Position numbers and translations under genes: made by a program. DNA of 49,250 nt, taken from NCBI RefSeq assembly GCF_003319125.1, contig NZ_QOHG01000028.1, forward strand, positions 1 through 49,250, in the 5' to 3' direction. Shown here in pieces: positions 38,148 to 47,999 of the stretch (positions are counted from its first letter, which is position 1; every line of letters begins with the position of its first letter). Source of the DNA: Blastococcus sp. TF02A-26 (lineage in GTDB: Bacteria; Actinomycetota; Actinomycetes; Mycobacteriales; Geodermatophilaceae). A model generated the notes under the pieces. It had not been told where the DNA came from. It made no database searches and was given only the letters and a program-made list of their open reading frames with translations.

Positions 38148-39149
38148 TCAGCCGGCGAGGGCCTCGGCGAACAGCGGGACGGCGTTGTCGAGGGCGTAGC
38201 CGACGGCGCTCACCGAGCCGGCCGAGAAGGCGTCGGCCACGGTCTTGTCCTCCAGGATGACCGCCCGGCCCTCCTGCACCGACGTGAGCGTGCCCCACAG
38301 CGGGTTCGAGGTGATCTCGCCGACCTCGACGAAGATCGGGAAGACGACGGTCAGCTCGGAGTCCAGCAGGGGCACCTGCTCGTCGCCGACCGGGATGAAG
38401 AAGGTGCCGCCGGCCTCGTCCTCGATGGCCGCCTTGTTCACGAAGCCCAGGGCCTCCATGAGGTCCACCCGGCCGTCGCCGCGCACGTAGGCGCCGAAGC
38501 CCTGCGAGGTGTAGGCGCCGACGGCGACCTCGGTCCCGGCGAACTCGGGGTGCGCGGCCGCGGCATCGGCGATCCGCTGCTCGAGGTCGTCGGCGAGCAC
38601 CTGCGCCTCCTCCGCCTTGCCGAGGGCCTGACCGACGAGCTCCAGCTGCTGCTGCCAGGTGGTCATGTACGGCCCCACGCCCTCGGGCTGGCCGACCGTG
38701 GGAGCGATCTGGCTCAGCGAGTCGTACCGCTCCTGCGTCGCGTCCGAGCGGGTGTCGAGGATGAGGTCGGGCTGGAGCGCGGCGATGGCCTCCAGGTCCG
38801 GCTCCTGCGTCTCGATCATCTCCGGGGCCTCGTCGTAGGACTCCTCGACCCACTCGCCCAGCCCGTCGCCGCCGACGGCCAGCCAGTCACTGGCGCCGAC
38901 CGGCTGCACGCCGAGGGCGAGCGCGGTCTCGGCGTCGGACCAGCCCAGGGCCACGACGGTCTGCGGCTCCTCCTCGATCGTCACCTCGCCGAACGCCGTC
39001 TCGATCGTCACCGGGAAGGCGCCGCCGGACGACGACCCGCCGGCCCCGGACTGCGTGTCGGTGTCGGGGTCGTCGTCCCCGCAGCCGGCGAGGACGAGGG
39101 CGGCGGCGGCCACCAGGGCGGCCACGCTGAGCGGGGATCGGGACGACAT
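38148..39149 (-). CDS. Iron-siderophore ABC transporter substrate-binding lipoprotein (FepB/FecB-like)
   Basis: A 333-residue secreted protein with lipobox VLAGC (LAALVLAGC region), a Gly/Ser linker and a type III periplasmic-binding fold. Blocks: GEVTIEEEPQTVVALGWSDA, LEAIAALQPDLILDTRSDA, QIAPTVGQPEGVGPYMTTWQ and QQLELVGQALGKAEEA. ATG at 39149 is chosen over 39182 because it gives a normal signal peptide. No permease or ATPase gene is in the window, so partner subunits lie elsewhere. An IdeR-like box overlaps its promoter. Confidence 0.9.
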   Translation of the reverse strand: MSSRSPLSVAALVAAAALVLAGCGDDDPDTDTQSGAGGSSSGGAFPVTIETAFGEVTIEEEPQTVVALGWSDAETALALGVQPVGASDWLAVGGDGLGEWVEESYDEAPEMIETQEPDLEAIAALQPDLILDTRSDATQERYDSLSQIAPTVGQPEGVGPYMTTWQQQLELVGQALGKAEEAQVLADDLEQRIADAAAAHPEFAGTEVAVGAYTSQGFGAYVRGDGRVDLMEALGFVNKAAIEDEAGGTFFIPVGDEQVPLLDSELTVVFPIFVEVGEITSNPLWGTLTSVQEGRAVILEDKTVADAFSAGSVSAVGYALDNAVPLFAEALAG

Positions 39150-39169
39150 GCAGGGTCTCCTCGGGCGAT

Positions 39170-39188
39170 GTAGGGAAGGCAAACCTAA
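39170..39188 (-). promoter_or_regulatory. Candidate IdeR/DtxR iron box
   Basis: On the minus strand TTAGGTTTGCCTTCCCTAC matches 14 of 19 positions of the IdeR/DtxR consensus (TTAGGTTAGGCTAACCTAA). It is 21 bp upstream of the FepB-like ATG. Iron-dependent repression of that gene is the natural reading; whether the divergent hydrolase is also affected is unclear. Confidence 0.65.
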
Positions 39189-39214
39189 CCAACACCCGTC
39201 ACGGAGAGGTCACG

Positions 39215-39793
39215 GTGTCTCGTTACCCTCGGGGGGTGCGTCCCGAGGGGTGGCTGGTCGTCGTCGACCTGCAGCAGGTGTTCCGTGATCCCGACTCGCC
39301 GTGGACGACGCCGCGCTTCGAGGAGATCCGCCCCAACGTCCGCCGGCTGGTGCAGGCGTTCGGCGACCACGTCGTCTTCACCCGGTTCGTCGCGCCCGAG
39401 AAGCCCGAGGGCGCCTGGGTCGACTACTACGAGCAGTACGACTTCGCGCTGCAGCCCCCGGACGCGCCGCTCTACCAGCTCGCCGAGGACCCCGGTCCGG
39501 CGCCGGTGCTCGACGCGATCACCTTCGGCAAGTGGGGGCCGGAGCTCGCCGGCATCGTGGGCGACGGGCCGATCACCGTGACCGGGGTGGCCACCGACTG
39601 CTGCGTGCTCTCCACCGTGCTCCCGGCCGCCGACGCCGGCGTCCCGGTGCGCGTCGTGTCCGACGCCTGCGCCGGGGCCAGCGACGAGGCCCACGATGAC
39701 ACGCTGCAGATCCTCGGCTGCTACGCGCCGCTGGTGCAGGTGGCCACCACCGCCCAGGTCCTCGGCGGCCTGGAGTCGGGCGGCGGGGCCTGA
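39215..39793 (+). CDS. Isochorismatase-family cysteine hydrolase
   Basis: A 192-residue protein starting at the GTG at 39215, preceded by GGAGAGG at five bases; a second GTG at 39236 lacks such a site. Catalytic triad residues: Asp in WLVVVDLQQVFRDP, Lys in FGKWGPELAG and Cys in VTGVATDCCVLSTVLPAA. This family includes isochorismatases, nicotinamidases and N-carbamoyl hydrolases; the exact reaction is not deducible. It is divergent from the siderophore-binding gene and precedes mftF by 26 bp. Confidence 0.9.
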   Translation: MSRYPRGVRPEGWLVVVDLQQVFRDPDSPWTTPRFEEIRPNVRRLVQAFGDHVVFTRFVAPEKPEGAWVDYYEQYDFALQPPDAPLYQLAEDPGPAPVLDAITFGKWGPELAGIVGDGPITVTGVATDCCVLSTVLPAADAGVPVRVVSDACAGASDEAHDDTLQILGCYAPLVQVATTAQVLGGLESGGGA

Positions 39794-39819
39794 GCGTCCC
39801 GCCGGTCCCGGACGCCCGG

Positions 39820-41220
39820 TTGCCCGACGGCTGGACGGTCCGGCTGGACCCGGGCGTCCGCCGCAGGGACGGCGGGACGGCGCTGCTCGGCGGATCGCCG
39901 CTGCGGCTGCTGCGGTTGCGCCCCCGCGCGACGGAGCTGCTGCGGGACGACCGGCTGCTGGTCACGGACCCGGCGACGGCCGCCCTGGCCGGCCGGCTGC
40001 TGGACACCGGGGTCGCCCACCCCGACCTGGGCGCGCTCCCCGACCCCGGGACGGCGGTGACCGTCGTCGTCCCGGTGCGCGACCGCACCGCGGGGGTGGC
40101 GCGCCTCCTGGCCGCCCTGCGCGCGGATCCCGGCACCGCGGGCGTGCCCGTGCTGGTGGTCGACGACGGATCGGCCGACGCCGGTGGGCTCGCCGCGGTC
40201 GCGACCGCCTCGGACGCCCGCGTGCTCCGCAGCGACGTCTCCCGGGGCCCGGCGGCCGCGCGCAACACCGGCCTGCGGGCCGCGGACACCCCGCTGGTCG
40301 CCTTCCTCGACTCCGACTGCGTCCCGCGTCCGGGGTGGTTGCCGGTGCTGCGCCGCCACCTCGCCGATCCGCGGCTGGCGGTGGTGGCGCCGCGGGTGGT
40401 CGCCCTCGGGACCCCGACGGGGCGGCTCGCCGCGTACGAGACGGCGGTCAGCGCCCTCGACATGGGCGCGGCTGCGGCGTCGGTCCGTCCGCTGACGGCG
40501 GTCTCCTACGTCCCCAGTGCCGCGCTGCTCGTCCGGCGGGACGCGCTCGGCGACGGCTTCGACGAGTCGATGCGGGTCGCCGAGGACGTCGACCTGGTCT
40601 GGCGGCTGCACGCCGCCGGCTGGCGGGTCCGCTACGAGCCGGCCGCCGAGGTCGCGCACGAGCACCCCACGACGGTGACCTCGTGGCTGCGCCGCCGTGC
40701 CTTCTACGGCACCGGGGCCGCCCTCCTGGCGCAGCGGCACGGTGCGGCCGTGGCGCCGGTCGTCGTCTCGCCGTGGTCGGTCGCGGCGCTCGGCCTCGCC
40801 GTCTCCGGGCGGCCGGCCGGCCGGCTCGGCGCGGCCGGGGTGCTGGCCGTCGCCACGGCCCGCCTGGCCCGCCGGCTGACCCCACCCGGGGCCCGGCCGC
40901 CGGTCGCCCTGGCCGGCGGACTCGTGCTACGGGGGACGGCGACGGCCGGGCGCACGCTGACCCGGGCGGCGCTGCGGCACCACTGGCCGCTGGCGGTCGC
41001 CGCCGCGGTGCTCTCCCCCCGTGCCCGCGCGGGCCTGGCGGTCGCCGCCGTCGCCGACGGGCTCGCCGCCTGGTGGCCGCACCGCCGCACCGTCGGGCTC
41101 GCACCGTTCGTCGCCGCCCGCCGCGCCGAGGACCTCGCCTACGGCGCGGGCCTCTGGACCGGGGCCGTGCGGGCCCGCAGCCCCCGGGCGCTGCTGCCGG
41201 CGAGCCCTCCTCCGCTGTGA
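39820..41220 (+). CDS. mftF: Mycofactocin glycosyltransferase MftF
   Basis: A 466-residue GT-A glycosyltransferase. The N-terminal part (LPDGWTVRLDPGVRRRDGGT, PLRLLRLRPRATELLRDD) is the PqqD-like region seen in MftF. The GT2-like core follows: VVVPVRDRTAGVARLLAALR, VLVVDDGSADAGGL (DDG), GPAAARNTGLRAADTPLVAF and LDSDCVPRPGWLPVL (DxD-like). EDVDLVWRLHAAGWRV is the acceptor-side motif. MftF adds a beta-1,4-glucan chain to mycofactocin. Start uncertain: TTG at 39820 fits, but the frame is open slightly upstream. Confidence 0.93.
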   Translation: MPDGWTVRLDPGVRRRDGGTALLGGSPLRLLRLRPRATELLRDDRLLVTDPATAALAGRLLDTGVAHPDLGALPDPGTAVTVVVPVRDRTAGVARLLAALRADPGTAGVPVLVVDDGSADAGGLAAVATASDARVLRSDVSRGPAAARNTGLRAADTPLVAFLDSDCVPRPGWLPVLRRHLADPRLAVVAPRVVALGTPTGRLAAYETAVSALDMGAAAASVRPLTAVSYVPSAALLVRRDALGDGFDESMRVAEDVDLVWRLHAAGWRVRYEPAAEVAHEHPTTVTSWLRRRAFYGTGAALLAQRHGAAVAPVVVSPWSVAALGLAVSGRPAGRLGAAGVLAVATARLARRLTPPGARPPVALAGGLVLRGTATAGRTLTRAALRHHWPLAVAAAVLSPRARAGLAVAAVADGLAAWWPHRRTVGLAPFVAARRAEDLAYGAGLWTGAVRARSPRALLPASPPPL

Positions 41221-41299
41221 GCGGGCCGGGGGCCCTGGTGCGCGGCCGCTCCACCAGGGACGATGGTCGTGACATGAGCCACATCCCTGGTCCGAGACC

Positions 41300-42604
41300 G
41301 TGACCGCCTCCCCGTGGCTGGCGCTGCCCGAGGGGCGGCCCGACGCTGCGCTCACCCGCCGGCTGCGCGCCGCGCACCAGGCGCTGGTGACGGCCGGCCC
41401 GCGCCCGCCGCAGCAGGTCCGCAGCGTCGTCTGGGAGTCCTGGCGGCGCAGCCTGAGCAGCGGGATCGACCCCGACGGCGCCGCGCCGCCGGTCGACCTC
41501 GTCGACGACGACCTGGAGGCGCTGCGCGCGTCCCACCCGCTGGCCCCGGTGCTGCCGGTGATCCGCAAGCTGCTGGTCGAGGACGCCGAGGACGACCGGA
41601 TGATCGTCGCGGTCACCGACGCCACCGGCCGGATGCTCTGGGTGGAGGGCGACTCCCGGCTGCGCAGCCGGGCCGCGGGGATGAACTTCGTCGAGGGCGC
41701 CCGCTGGGCCGAGGACGTCGCCGGCACCAACGCCCCCGGGACGGCGCTGGCGCTGGACCACGCCGTGCAGATCTACGGCAGCGAGCACTACCGCCGGCCG
41801 GTCCAGCCGTGGAGCTGCTCGGCGGCCCCGGTGCACTCGCCGGTCACCGGCGAGCTCCTCGGGGCCATCGACGTCACCGGCGGCGACCACGTGGCCAGCC
41901 CGCAGATGCTGACCCTCGTCCGCGCCACGGTGGCCGCGGTGGAGGCGGAGCTGCGCTGGCTGCACCGCGCGGCGGTGGAGGCCCGGACCGGACCGCCGCC
42001 GGAGGTGCGGCGGCCCGCGGCGCGGCTGGAGGTCCTCGGCCGGGACCGCGCCCGGCTCGTGCTGCCCGCCGGCCCGCTGCCGCTGTCGCTGCGCCACTCC
42101 GAGCTGCTGCTCCTGCTGGCCGAGGCCGCGGGGGAGGGGCGGACCGCCGAGCAGCTGGCCGCCGAGTGCCACGGCGCCGACGCCCCGGCCGTCACCGTGC
42201 GCGCGGAGCTGTCCCGGCTGCGCCGGCTGGTCGGCGCACACCTGGTCGGCTCGCGTCCCTACCGCCTGGTCGGGCCGCTCACCACCGATCTGGACCGGGT
42301 CCGCCGGCTGCTCGACCTCGGCGCGGTGGCCGAGGCGCTCGAGCGCTATCCCGGAGCCGTGCTGCCCCGTTCGACCGCCCCCGGCGTGGCCGCGGCGCGG
42401 GAACGGCTGGCCGGCCGGCTGCGCGCCGCCGTCCTCACCGCCCGCCGGCCGGAGCTGCTGCTGCGCTACAGCCGGCTGCCCGAGGCGCAGGCGGACGTCG
42501 CCGTGTGGACCGCCTGCCTGGAGGTGCTGCCGGTGGGCTCGGCGCGCCGGGCCGCCGTCGCGGCCCACCTCGGCCGGCTGCGACACGCCCGCCGCCCCGG
42601 CTGA
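41300..42604 (+). CDS. GAF-domain transcriptional activator (AcoR-like N-terminus) with C-terminal winged helix
   Basis: A 434-residue protein starting at the GTG at 41300. The N-terminal half is that of AcoR/acetoin-type regulators: [35 protein letters not shown]-type [60 protein letters not shown]. The sigma54-contacting AAA domain is absent; instead residues 225-300 form a winged-helix region ([20 protein letters not shown]). Such truncated forms usually sit beside an aldehyde or alcohol dehydrogenase gene in actinobacteria. Here no dehydrogenase is adjacent. Confidence 0.85.
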   Translation: MTASPWLALPEGRPDAALTRRLRAAHQALVTAGPRPPQQVRSVVWESWRRSLSSGIDPDGAAPPVDLVDDDLEALRASHPLAPVLPVIRKLLVEDAEDDRMIVAVTDATGRMLWVEGDSRLRSRAAGMNFVEGARWAEDVAGTNAPGTALALDHAVQIYGSEHYRRPVQPWSCSAAPVHSPVTGELLGAIDVTGGDHVASPQMLTLVRATVAAVEAELRWLHRAAVEARTGPPPEVRRPAARLEVLGRDRARLVLPAGPLPLSLRHSELLLLLAEAAGEGRTAEQLAAECHGADAPAVTVRAELSRLRRLVGAHLVGSRPYRLVGPLTTDLDRVRRLLDLGAVAEALERYPGAVLPRSTAPGVAAARERLAGRLRAAVLTARRPELLLRYSRLPEAQADVAVWTACLEVLPVGSARRAAVAAHLGRLRHARRPG

Positions 42605-42654
42605 CGCGTCACAGCGGGGAATGCCCGCCGCGCGTGCTGCCTTGGCCGGTACAC

Positions 42655-43881
42655 GTGAGCGCAGCCCCCGACGTCGCCCCCGCCCGGCCCGTGGCCCCTG
42701 CGCCGGCGGCGCTGCCGTCCCGCCGTCGGGTGGTCGCCGCGATCGCCGCGCTGGCGGTCGGCGGCTTCGCCATCGGCACCACCGAGTTCGTGACCATGGG
42801 GCTGCTGCCGGAGATCGCCGACGGCGTCTCCGTCGACATCCCCACCGCCGGGCACATCATCTCCGCCTACGCACTCGGCGTCGTCATCGGTGCGCCGGTC
42901 ATCGCCGCACTGGGCACCCGGCTGCCCCGTCGCGGGCTGCTGCTCGGGCTCATGGCCGCCTTCCTGCTCGGCAACGTGCTGAGCGCGCTCGCCGCCGGCA
43001 ACGGGATGCTCCTGGTCGCGCGGTTCCTCAGCGGGCTGCCGCACGGCGCCTACTTCGGTGTCGCCTCCCTGGTCGCGGCCTCGCTGGTCGTGCCGGAGCA
43101 GCGCGGCCGGGCGGTCAGCTCCGTGATGCTCGGCCTGTCGGTCGCCAACGTCGCCGGCGTCCCCGCGGCCACCTGGCTGGGCCAGACCCTGGGGTGGCGG
43201 TCGGCGTACTGGGCCGTCGTCGTCCTGGCCGCGATCACGCTCGCGGCGGTCGTCGCCGTCGTCCCGCGGATCCCGCCGGCGGAGGGGGCGTCGATCGTCA
43301 CCGAGCTGGGCGCGCTGCGCCGGCCGCAGGTGCTGCTCACCCTCGCCGTCGGGGTCGTCGGGTTCGGCGGCATGTTCGCGCTGTACAGCTACATCGCGCC
43401 GCTGACCACGGACGTCACGGGCCTCTCCCGCGGCGCCGTCCCGTGGGTGCTGCTCACCTTCGGGCTCGGCATGGTGGCCGGCACGGTCCTGGGCGGCCGG
43501 CTGGCCGACCGGGCGCTCTTCGCCTCCCTGGTGGGGGCGTCGGTGGCGATGGGCCTGCTGCTCGCGCTGGTGTCGATCGCCTCGTCCACCGGCCCCACGC
43601 TGTTCGCCGCGGTGTTCCTCGTGGCCGTCGCTTCGTCGGTGTTGGTGGTCTGCCTGCAGCTGCGGCTGATGGAGGTCGCGGTCGACGCGAAGATGCTCGG
43701 CGCGGCGCTCAACCACTCCGCGCTGAACGCGGCCAACGCCCTGGGGGCGTGGCTGGGCGGGGTCGTCATCGCCGCCGGTGCCGGGTACCGGGCGCCGTCC
43801 CTCGCGGGGGCCGGGCTCGCCGCCCTGGGCCTGGTCGCCCTGGTCGCCTCGGGACTGCTGGAGCGCCGTCAGCGGGTGTAG
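42655..43881 (+). CDS. MFS sugar/drug efflux transporter (AraJ/YdhP-like)
   Basis: A 408-residue 12-segment transporter starting at the GTG at 42655. Signature pieces are [20 protein letters not shown] with [20 protein letters not shown], and [20 protein letters not shown]. The TEFxxMGLLP motif defines the AraJ/YdhP/SetA-like arabinose-efflux group. C-half: [20 protein letters not shown]. No substrate assignable. It ends just before the TGCAAC repeats of the cox promoter. Confidence 0.9.
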   Translation: MSAAPDVAPARPVAPAPAALPSRRRVVAAIAALAVGGFAIGTTEFVTMGLLPEIADGVSVDIPTAGHIISAYALGVVIGAPVIAALGTRLPRRGLLLGLMAAFLLGNVLSALAAGNGMLLVARFLSGLPHGAYFGVASLVAASLVVPEQRGRAVSSVMLGLSVANVAGVPAATWLGQTLGWRSAYWAVVVLAAITLAAVVAVVPRIPPAEGASIVTELGALRRPQVLLTLAVGVVGFGGMFALYSYIAPLTTDVTGLSRGAVPWVLLTFGLGMVAGTVLGGRLADRALFASLVGASVAMGLLLALVSIASSTGPTLFAAVFLVAVASSVLVVCLQLRLMEVAVDAKMLGAALNHSALNAANALGAWLGGVVIAAGAGYRAPSLAGAGLAALGLVALVASGLLERRQRV

Positions 43882-43910
43882 TGCAACCTCGCTGCAACGT
43901 TGTCGGCAAC
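43882..43910. repeat. TGCAAC direct repeats upstream of cox operon
   Basis: TGCAAC at 43882-43887 and 43893-43898 and GGCAAC at 43905-43910 recur at 11- and 12-bp steps, one helical turn. CAACGTTG in the middle is palindromic. They start at the exporter stop and lie 154 bp upstream of coxS. Candidate activator sites. Confidence 0.45.
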
Positions 43911-44063
43911 GCGCTGACCTGCGCGGACGTCCCTCGAGCGGCGCCGCCGACCGTCGCCGGTACGGCACGACGTGGCCTGGGTCACTCCCGCGTTGACACA
44001 CTCGCGCAGCGCCCGGTCCGCCGGGTCGCGACGTCCAGTCCTGCGACGAAGCGAGGTTCCTCG

Positions 44064-44561
44064 GTGACGTCCATCAACGTGCGTGTCGACGGAGCGTCGT
44101 ACAGCGACGACGTCGAGCCGCGCACCCTCCTGGTCCACTACCTGCGCGAGCAGCTGGGGAAGGTCGGCACCGTCGTCGGCTGCGACACCAGCAACTGCGG
44201 CGCCTGCACGGTCCACCTCGACGGCCAGGCGGTGAAGTCCTGCACCGTCCTCGCCGTCCAGGCCGACGGCCGCGAGGTCACCACCATCGAGGGCCTGGCC
44301 GGCGGCGGTGCCCCCGACGCGGCGCTGCACCCGGTGCAGAAGGCCTTCCACGAGATGCACGGCCTCCAGTGCGGGTTCTGCACGCCCGGGATGATCATGG
44401 CCTCGATCGACCTGCTCAACGAGAACCCGAGCCCCAGCGAGACCGAGATCCGCGAGGGCATCGAGGGCAACCTCTGCCGGTGTACCGGCTACCAGAACAT
44501 CGTCCGCGCGGTGCAGCAGGCCGCCGGTGAGCTGTCCGGGTCGGCGGGGGGTCAGGCATGA
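44064..44561 (+). CDS. CO dehydrogenase-like small subunit (2Fe-2S) CoxS
   Basis: A 165-residue iron-sulfur subunit of a molybdenum hydroxylase, starting at the GTG at 44064. First cluster: [17 protein letters not shown] with [13 protein letters not shown]. Second cluster: [18 protein letters not shown] and [20 protein letters not shown]. It passes electrons from the molybdenum site to FAD in the medium subunit. Its stop overlaps the coxL start (ATGA). Related subunits occur in many hydroxylases, so the S subunit alone does not prove CO oxidation. Confidence 0.95.
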   Translation: MTSINVRVDGASYSDDVEPRTLLVHYLREQLGKVGTVVGCDTSNCGACTVHLDGQAVKSCTVLAVQADGREVTTIEGLAGGGAPDAALHPVQKAFHEMHGLQCGFCTPGMIMASIDLLNENPSPSETEIREGIEGNLCRCTGYQNIVRAVQQAAGELSGSAGGQA

Positions 44562-47050
44562 CCGTCACCGAGGAGCCGCAGGCCGCCAGCGGGACGGACA
44601 CGGCCCCGCAGAAGGAGATCGGGCAGGCCCGCCGCCGCAAGGAGGACGCCCGGCTGATCACCGGCCGGACGACGTGGACCGACAACATGGTCCTGCCGGG
44701 GATGCTGCACATGGCCGTGCTGCGCAGCCCGGTCGCGCACGGGCGGATCACCGCGCTCGACGTCACCGCCGCCAAGGAGGCGCCGAACGTCGTCGCCGTC
44801 TACACCGGCCGCGACCTCGCCGAGGAGCAGGGCTCCATCCCGTGCGCCTGGCCGGTCACCCCGGACATGGTCAACCCCGGGCACCCGTCGATCGCCGTCG
44901 ACCAGGTCAACCACGTCGGCGAGGCGGTCGCCATCGTCATCGGCCGCAGCCGGAGCGCCGCGGCCGACGCCCTCGAGCTGATCGACGTCGACTACGAGCC
45001 GCTGCCGGTCGTGCTGGACATGGAGGAGGCGATCGCCGAGGGGGCGCCGCTGGTCCACGACTCCACCGAGTCCAACCGCAGCTACCACTTCGTCTTCGAC
45101 GCCGGCGAGGCGGGGACGGGCAGCGACACCGAGCAGGCGTTCGCCGACGCCGAGGTCGTCGTCAGCCGCCGGTTCGTCCAGCAGCGGCTGATCCCGGCGT
45201 TCATGGAGCCGCGCTCGGTCGTCGTCCAGCCGCAGGGCGACAACTACACGATGTGGTCGGCCACCCAGATCCCGCACATCCTGCGCGTGATGGCGGCGAT
45301 GGTCACCGGCATCCCCGAGCACAAGCTCCGTGTCGTCGCCCCCGACGTGGGCGGCGGCTTCGGCGGGAAGCTGCAGGTCAACCCGGAGGAGATCCTCGCC
45401 CTCCTGGTGGCCCGGCGGCTGGGCAAGCCGATCAAGTGGACCGAGACCCGCAGCGAGTCGCTGATGACCGCCCACCACGGCCGCGACCAGATCCAGTACG
45501 TGGACGTCGCGGCCGACCGGGAGGGCAACGTGAAGGGCCTGCGGGTGCGCCTGCTGGCCGACATGGGCGCCTACCTGCGGCTGATCACCCCCGGCGTCCC
45601 GGCGCTGGGCGCGTTCATGTTCCCCGGCATCTACAAGTTCGGGGCCTACCGCTTCGAGTGCGACGGGATCTTCACCAACAAGGTGCCCACCGACGCCTAC
45701 CGCGGCGCCGGCCGGCCCGAGGCGACCTTCGCCGTCGAGCGGATCATGGACGAGCTCGCCGTCGAGCTCGGCATGGACCCGCTGGAGCTGCGCCGGAAGA
45801 ACTGGATCAACGCCGACGAGTTCCCGTTCACCACGGTGGCCGGCCTGGCCTACGACTCCGGGGACTACGAGACGGCGACGCAGGAGGCCCTGCGCCTGCT
45901 GGGCTACGACGAGCTCCGGGAGGAGCAGCGCCGCCGCCGCGAGTCCAACGACCCGGTCCAGCTGGGCATCGGGTTCTCCACCTTCACCGAGATGTGCGGG
46001 CTGGCCCCCTCGCGGGTGCTCGGCTCGCTCTCCTTCGGCGCGGGTGGCTGGGAGCACGCGTCCATCCGGATGCTCCCGACCGGCAAGGTCGAGGTCGTCA
46101 CCGGCTCGACGCCGCACGGTCAGGGCCACGAGACGGCGTGGAGCCAGCTGGTCGCCGACTCCCTCGGCGTCCCGTTCGAGGACGTCGAGGTGCTGCACGG
46201 CGACACCGCGATCGCCTCGCGCGGCCTGGACACCTACGGCTCCCGGTCACTGGTCGTCGGCGGGTCCGCGGTGGTCAAGGCGGCCGACAAGGTGATCGCC
46301 AAGGCCCGGAAGATCGCCGCGCACCTGCTGGAGGCGAGCGAGGACGACCTGGAGTTCAGCGGCGGGAAGTTCTCCGTCCGCGGGACCCCCGGTGCCTCGC
46401 TCGGCATCCAGGAGATCGCCCTGGCGATCTTCGCCGCGCACGACTACCCCGAGGGGATCGAACCCTCGATCGACGCGGAGGCGACCTTCGACCCGGAGAA
46501 CTTCTCCTTCCCCCACGGCACGCACATCTGCGCCATGGAGGTCGACACCGAGACCGGGTTCGTCAAGATCCGCAAGTACGCGTGCGTGGACGACGTCGGC
46601 ACCATCGTCAACCCGCTGATCGTGGAGGGGCAGGTGCACGGCGGCCTGGCCCAGGGCATCGCCCAGGCCCTCTACGAGGAGGCGGTCTACGACGCCGACG
46701 GCAACCTGACCACCGGCACGTTCGTCGACTACCTGCTGCCCTCGGCGGCGGACCTCCCGCACTTCGACACGGGCAACACCGTGCACGAGGCGCCGGGCAA
46801 CCCGATCGGGGCCAAGGGGGTCGGGGAGGCCGGCTGCATCGCCAGCACGCCGGCGGTGGTCAACGCCGCGCTCGACGCCGTCCGGCACCTCGGCGTCGCC
46901 GACATCCGCATGCCGCTGACCCCCGAACGGGTGTGGCGGGCCGTCCACGCGGGAGGCGACGGCGGCGACCGGGCCCCCGACCGCACCAACGCACAGGCCG
47001 TCGACTCCGCGCAGGCCCCGGCCGCCGGCTCCCAGGGAGGTGTCCAGTGA
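44558..47050 (+). CDS. Form II CO dehydrogenase-like molybdenum large subunit CoxL
   Basis: An 830-residue molybdopterin-binding subunit. The active-site loop reads AYRGAGR (residues 380-386), the form II signature, instead of AYXCSFR of true form I CO dehydrogenase that holds the copper-binding Cys. The catalytic base is Glu757 in [14 protein letters not shown]. Cofactor-binding pieces include [35 protein letters not shown] and [20 protein letters not shown]. Form II enzymes have disputed CO activity and may oxidise aldehydes, purines or other heterocycles. The C-terminal 40 residues are an Ala/Asp-rich extension. Stop overlaps coxM. Confidence 0.95.
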   Translation: MTVTEEPQAASGTDTAPQKEIGQARRRKEDARLITGRTTWTDNMVLPGMLHMAVLRSPVAHGRITALDVTAAKEAPNVVAVYTGRDLAEEQGSIPCAWPVTPDMVNPGHPSIAVDQVNHVGEAVAIVIGRSRSAAADALELIDVDYEPLPVVLDMEEAIAEGAPLVHDSTESNRSYHFVFDAGEAGTGSDTEQAFADAEVVVSRRFVQQRLIPAFMEPRSVVVQPQGDNYTMWSATQIPHILRVMAAMVTGIPEHKLRVVAPDVGGGFGGKLQVNPEEILALLVARRLGKPIKWTETRSESLMTAHHGRDQIQYVDVAADREGNVKGLRVRLLADMGAYLRLITPGVPALGAFMFPGIYKFGAYRFECDGIFTNKVPTDAYRGAGRPEATFAVERIMDELAVELGMDPLELRRKNWINADEFPFTTVAGLAYDSGDYETATQEALRLLGYDELREEQRRRRESNDPVQLGIGFSTFTEMCGLAPSRVLGSLSFGAGGWEHASIRMLPTGKVEVVTGSTPHGQGHETAWSQLVADSLGVPFEDVEVLHGDTAIASRGLDTYGSRSLVVGGSAVVKAADKVIAKARKIAAHLLEASEDDLEFSGGKFSVRGTPGASLGIQEIALAIFAAHDYPEGIEPSIDAEATFDPENFSFPHGTHICAMEVDTETGFVKIRKYACVDDVGTIVNPLIVEGQVHGGLAQGIAQALYEEAVYDADGNLTTGTFVDYLLPSAADLPHFDTGNTVHEAPGNPIGAKGVGEAGCIASTPAVVNAALDAVRHLGVADIRMPLTPERVWRAVHAGGDGGDRAPDRTNAQAVDSAQAPAAGSQGGVQ

Positions 47051-47904
47051 TACCCGCTCCGTTCGCCTACGCCCGGCCCACCACGGTCGACGAGGCGTTG
47101 CAGGCGATCGCCGACGGCGGCGAGGACGTCAAGATCCTCGCCGGCGGGCAGTCGCTGATCCCCGTCATGCGGCTGCGGCTGGCCGCGCCGGAGACCGTCG
47201 TCGACCTCGACCGGGTCGACGAGCTGCGCGGCGTGCGCGAGGACGGCGACGCGCTCGTCATCGGCGCGATGACGACGCACGCCGACGTCCTGCACGACCC
47301 GCTGATCGGGCAGTACGCACCGCTCATCGCGCAGGCGACCGAGACGGTGGCCGACCGCCAGGTGCGTCGCCGGGGGACCTTCGGGGGCGCGCTGGCGCAC
47401 GCCGACCCGGCCGGCGACCTGCCGTCGGTGGCGCTCGCGCTGGACGCCGAGTTCGTGATCGCCGGCCCGAACGGACGGCGGACGGTGCCCGCGGCCGACT
47501 TCTTCGTCGACTACCTCACCACCGCCCTGGAGGAGGGGGAGCTGCTCGTCGAGATCCGGGTGCCCAAGCTCGCCGGGCAGTGGGGGATGCGCTACGAGAA
47601 GTTCAACCGCGTCGCACAGGCGTGGTCGATCGTCGCGGTGGCCGCGGCGGTGCGCCGGGAGGACGGGCACATCGCCGAGGCGCGGATCGGGCTGACCAAC
47701 ATGGGGCCGACCCCGCTGCGGGCGCGGGCCACGGAGGCGGCCCTGGCCGGGGCCGAGGCCAGCGCCGAGGCGATCGCCGCCGCGGCCCGGTCGGCGGCCG
47801 AGGGCACCAGCCCCAGCAGCGACCTGAACGGGCAGGCGGACTACCGCGAGCACCTCGCCCAGGTGCTGACCCGGAGGGCGGTGTCGGCAGCCGCCGGGCT
47901 GTAG
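47047..47904 (+). CDS. CO dehydrogenase-like FAD subunit CoxM
   Basis: A 285-residue FAD-binding subunit starting at a GTG that overlaps coxL. FAD motifs: ILAGGQSLIPVMRLRLAAPE (AGGxS), ADRQVRRRGTFGGALAHADP (TxGG equivalent). GQWGMRYEKFNRVAQAWSIV and AVAAAVRREDGHIAEARIGL follow. It takes electrons from CoxS and gives them to quinone or another acceptor. Order S-L-M differs from the form I M-S-L order and fits form II operons. Confidence 0.95.
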   Translation: MIPAPFAYARPTTVDEALQAIADGGEDVKILAGGQSLIPVMRLRLAAPETVVDLDRVDELRGVREDGDALVIGAMTTHADVLHDPLIGQYAPLIAQATETVADRQVRRRGTFGGALAHADPAGDLPSVALALDAEFVIAGPNGRRTVPAADFFVDYLTTALEEGELLVEIRVPKLAGQWGMRYEKFNRVAQAWSIVAVAAAVRREDGHIAEARIGLTNMGPTPLRARATEAALAGAEASAEAIAAAARSAAEGTSPSSDLNGQADYREHLAQVLTRRAVSAAAGL

Positions 47905-47999
47905 CGTGAGACACAACCCCGTCATCGTGTTCCACCGGCTCGGCCGGCCCGACCCCACCGGCGGGCCGGCCGGGCCGTCCACCGTCAGGAGGTCGCCCC

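Noticed and set aside
43993-43998. TTGACA at 43993 as -35 box of the cox promoter
   Set aside because: A perfect -35 hexamer but no acceptable -10 box follows at 16-19 bp, so it was not listed as a promoter.
42466-44001. A 511-codon minus-strand frame opposite the MFS gene
   Set aside because: Polar, low-complexity antisense sequence; the plus strand has a full transporter.
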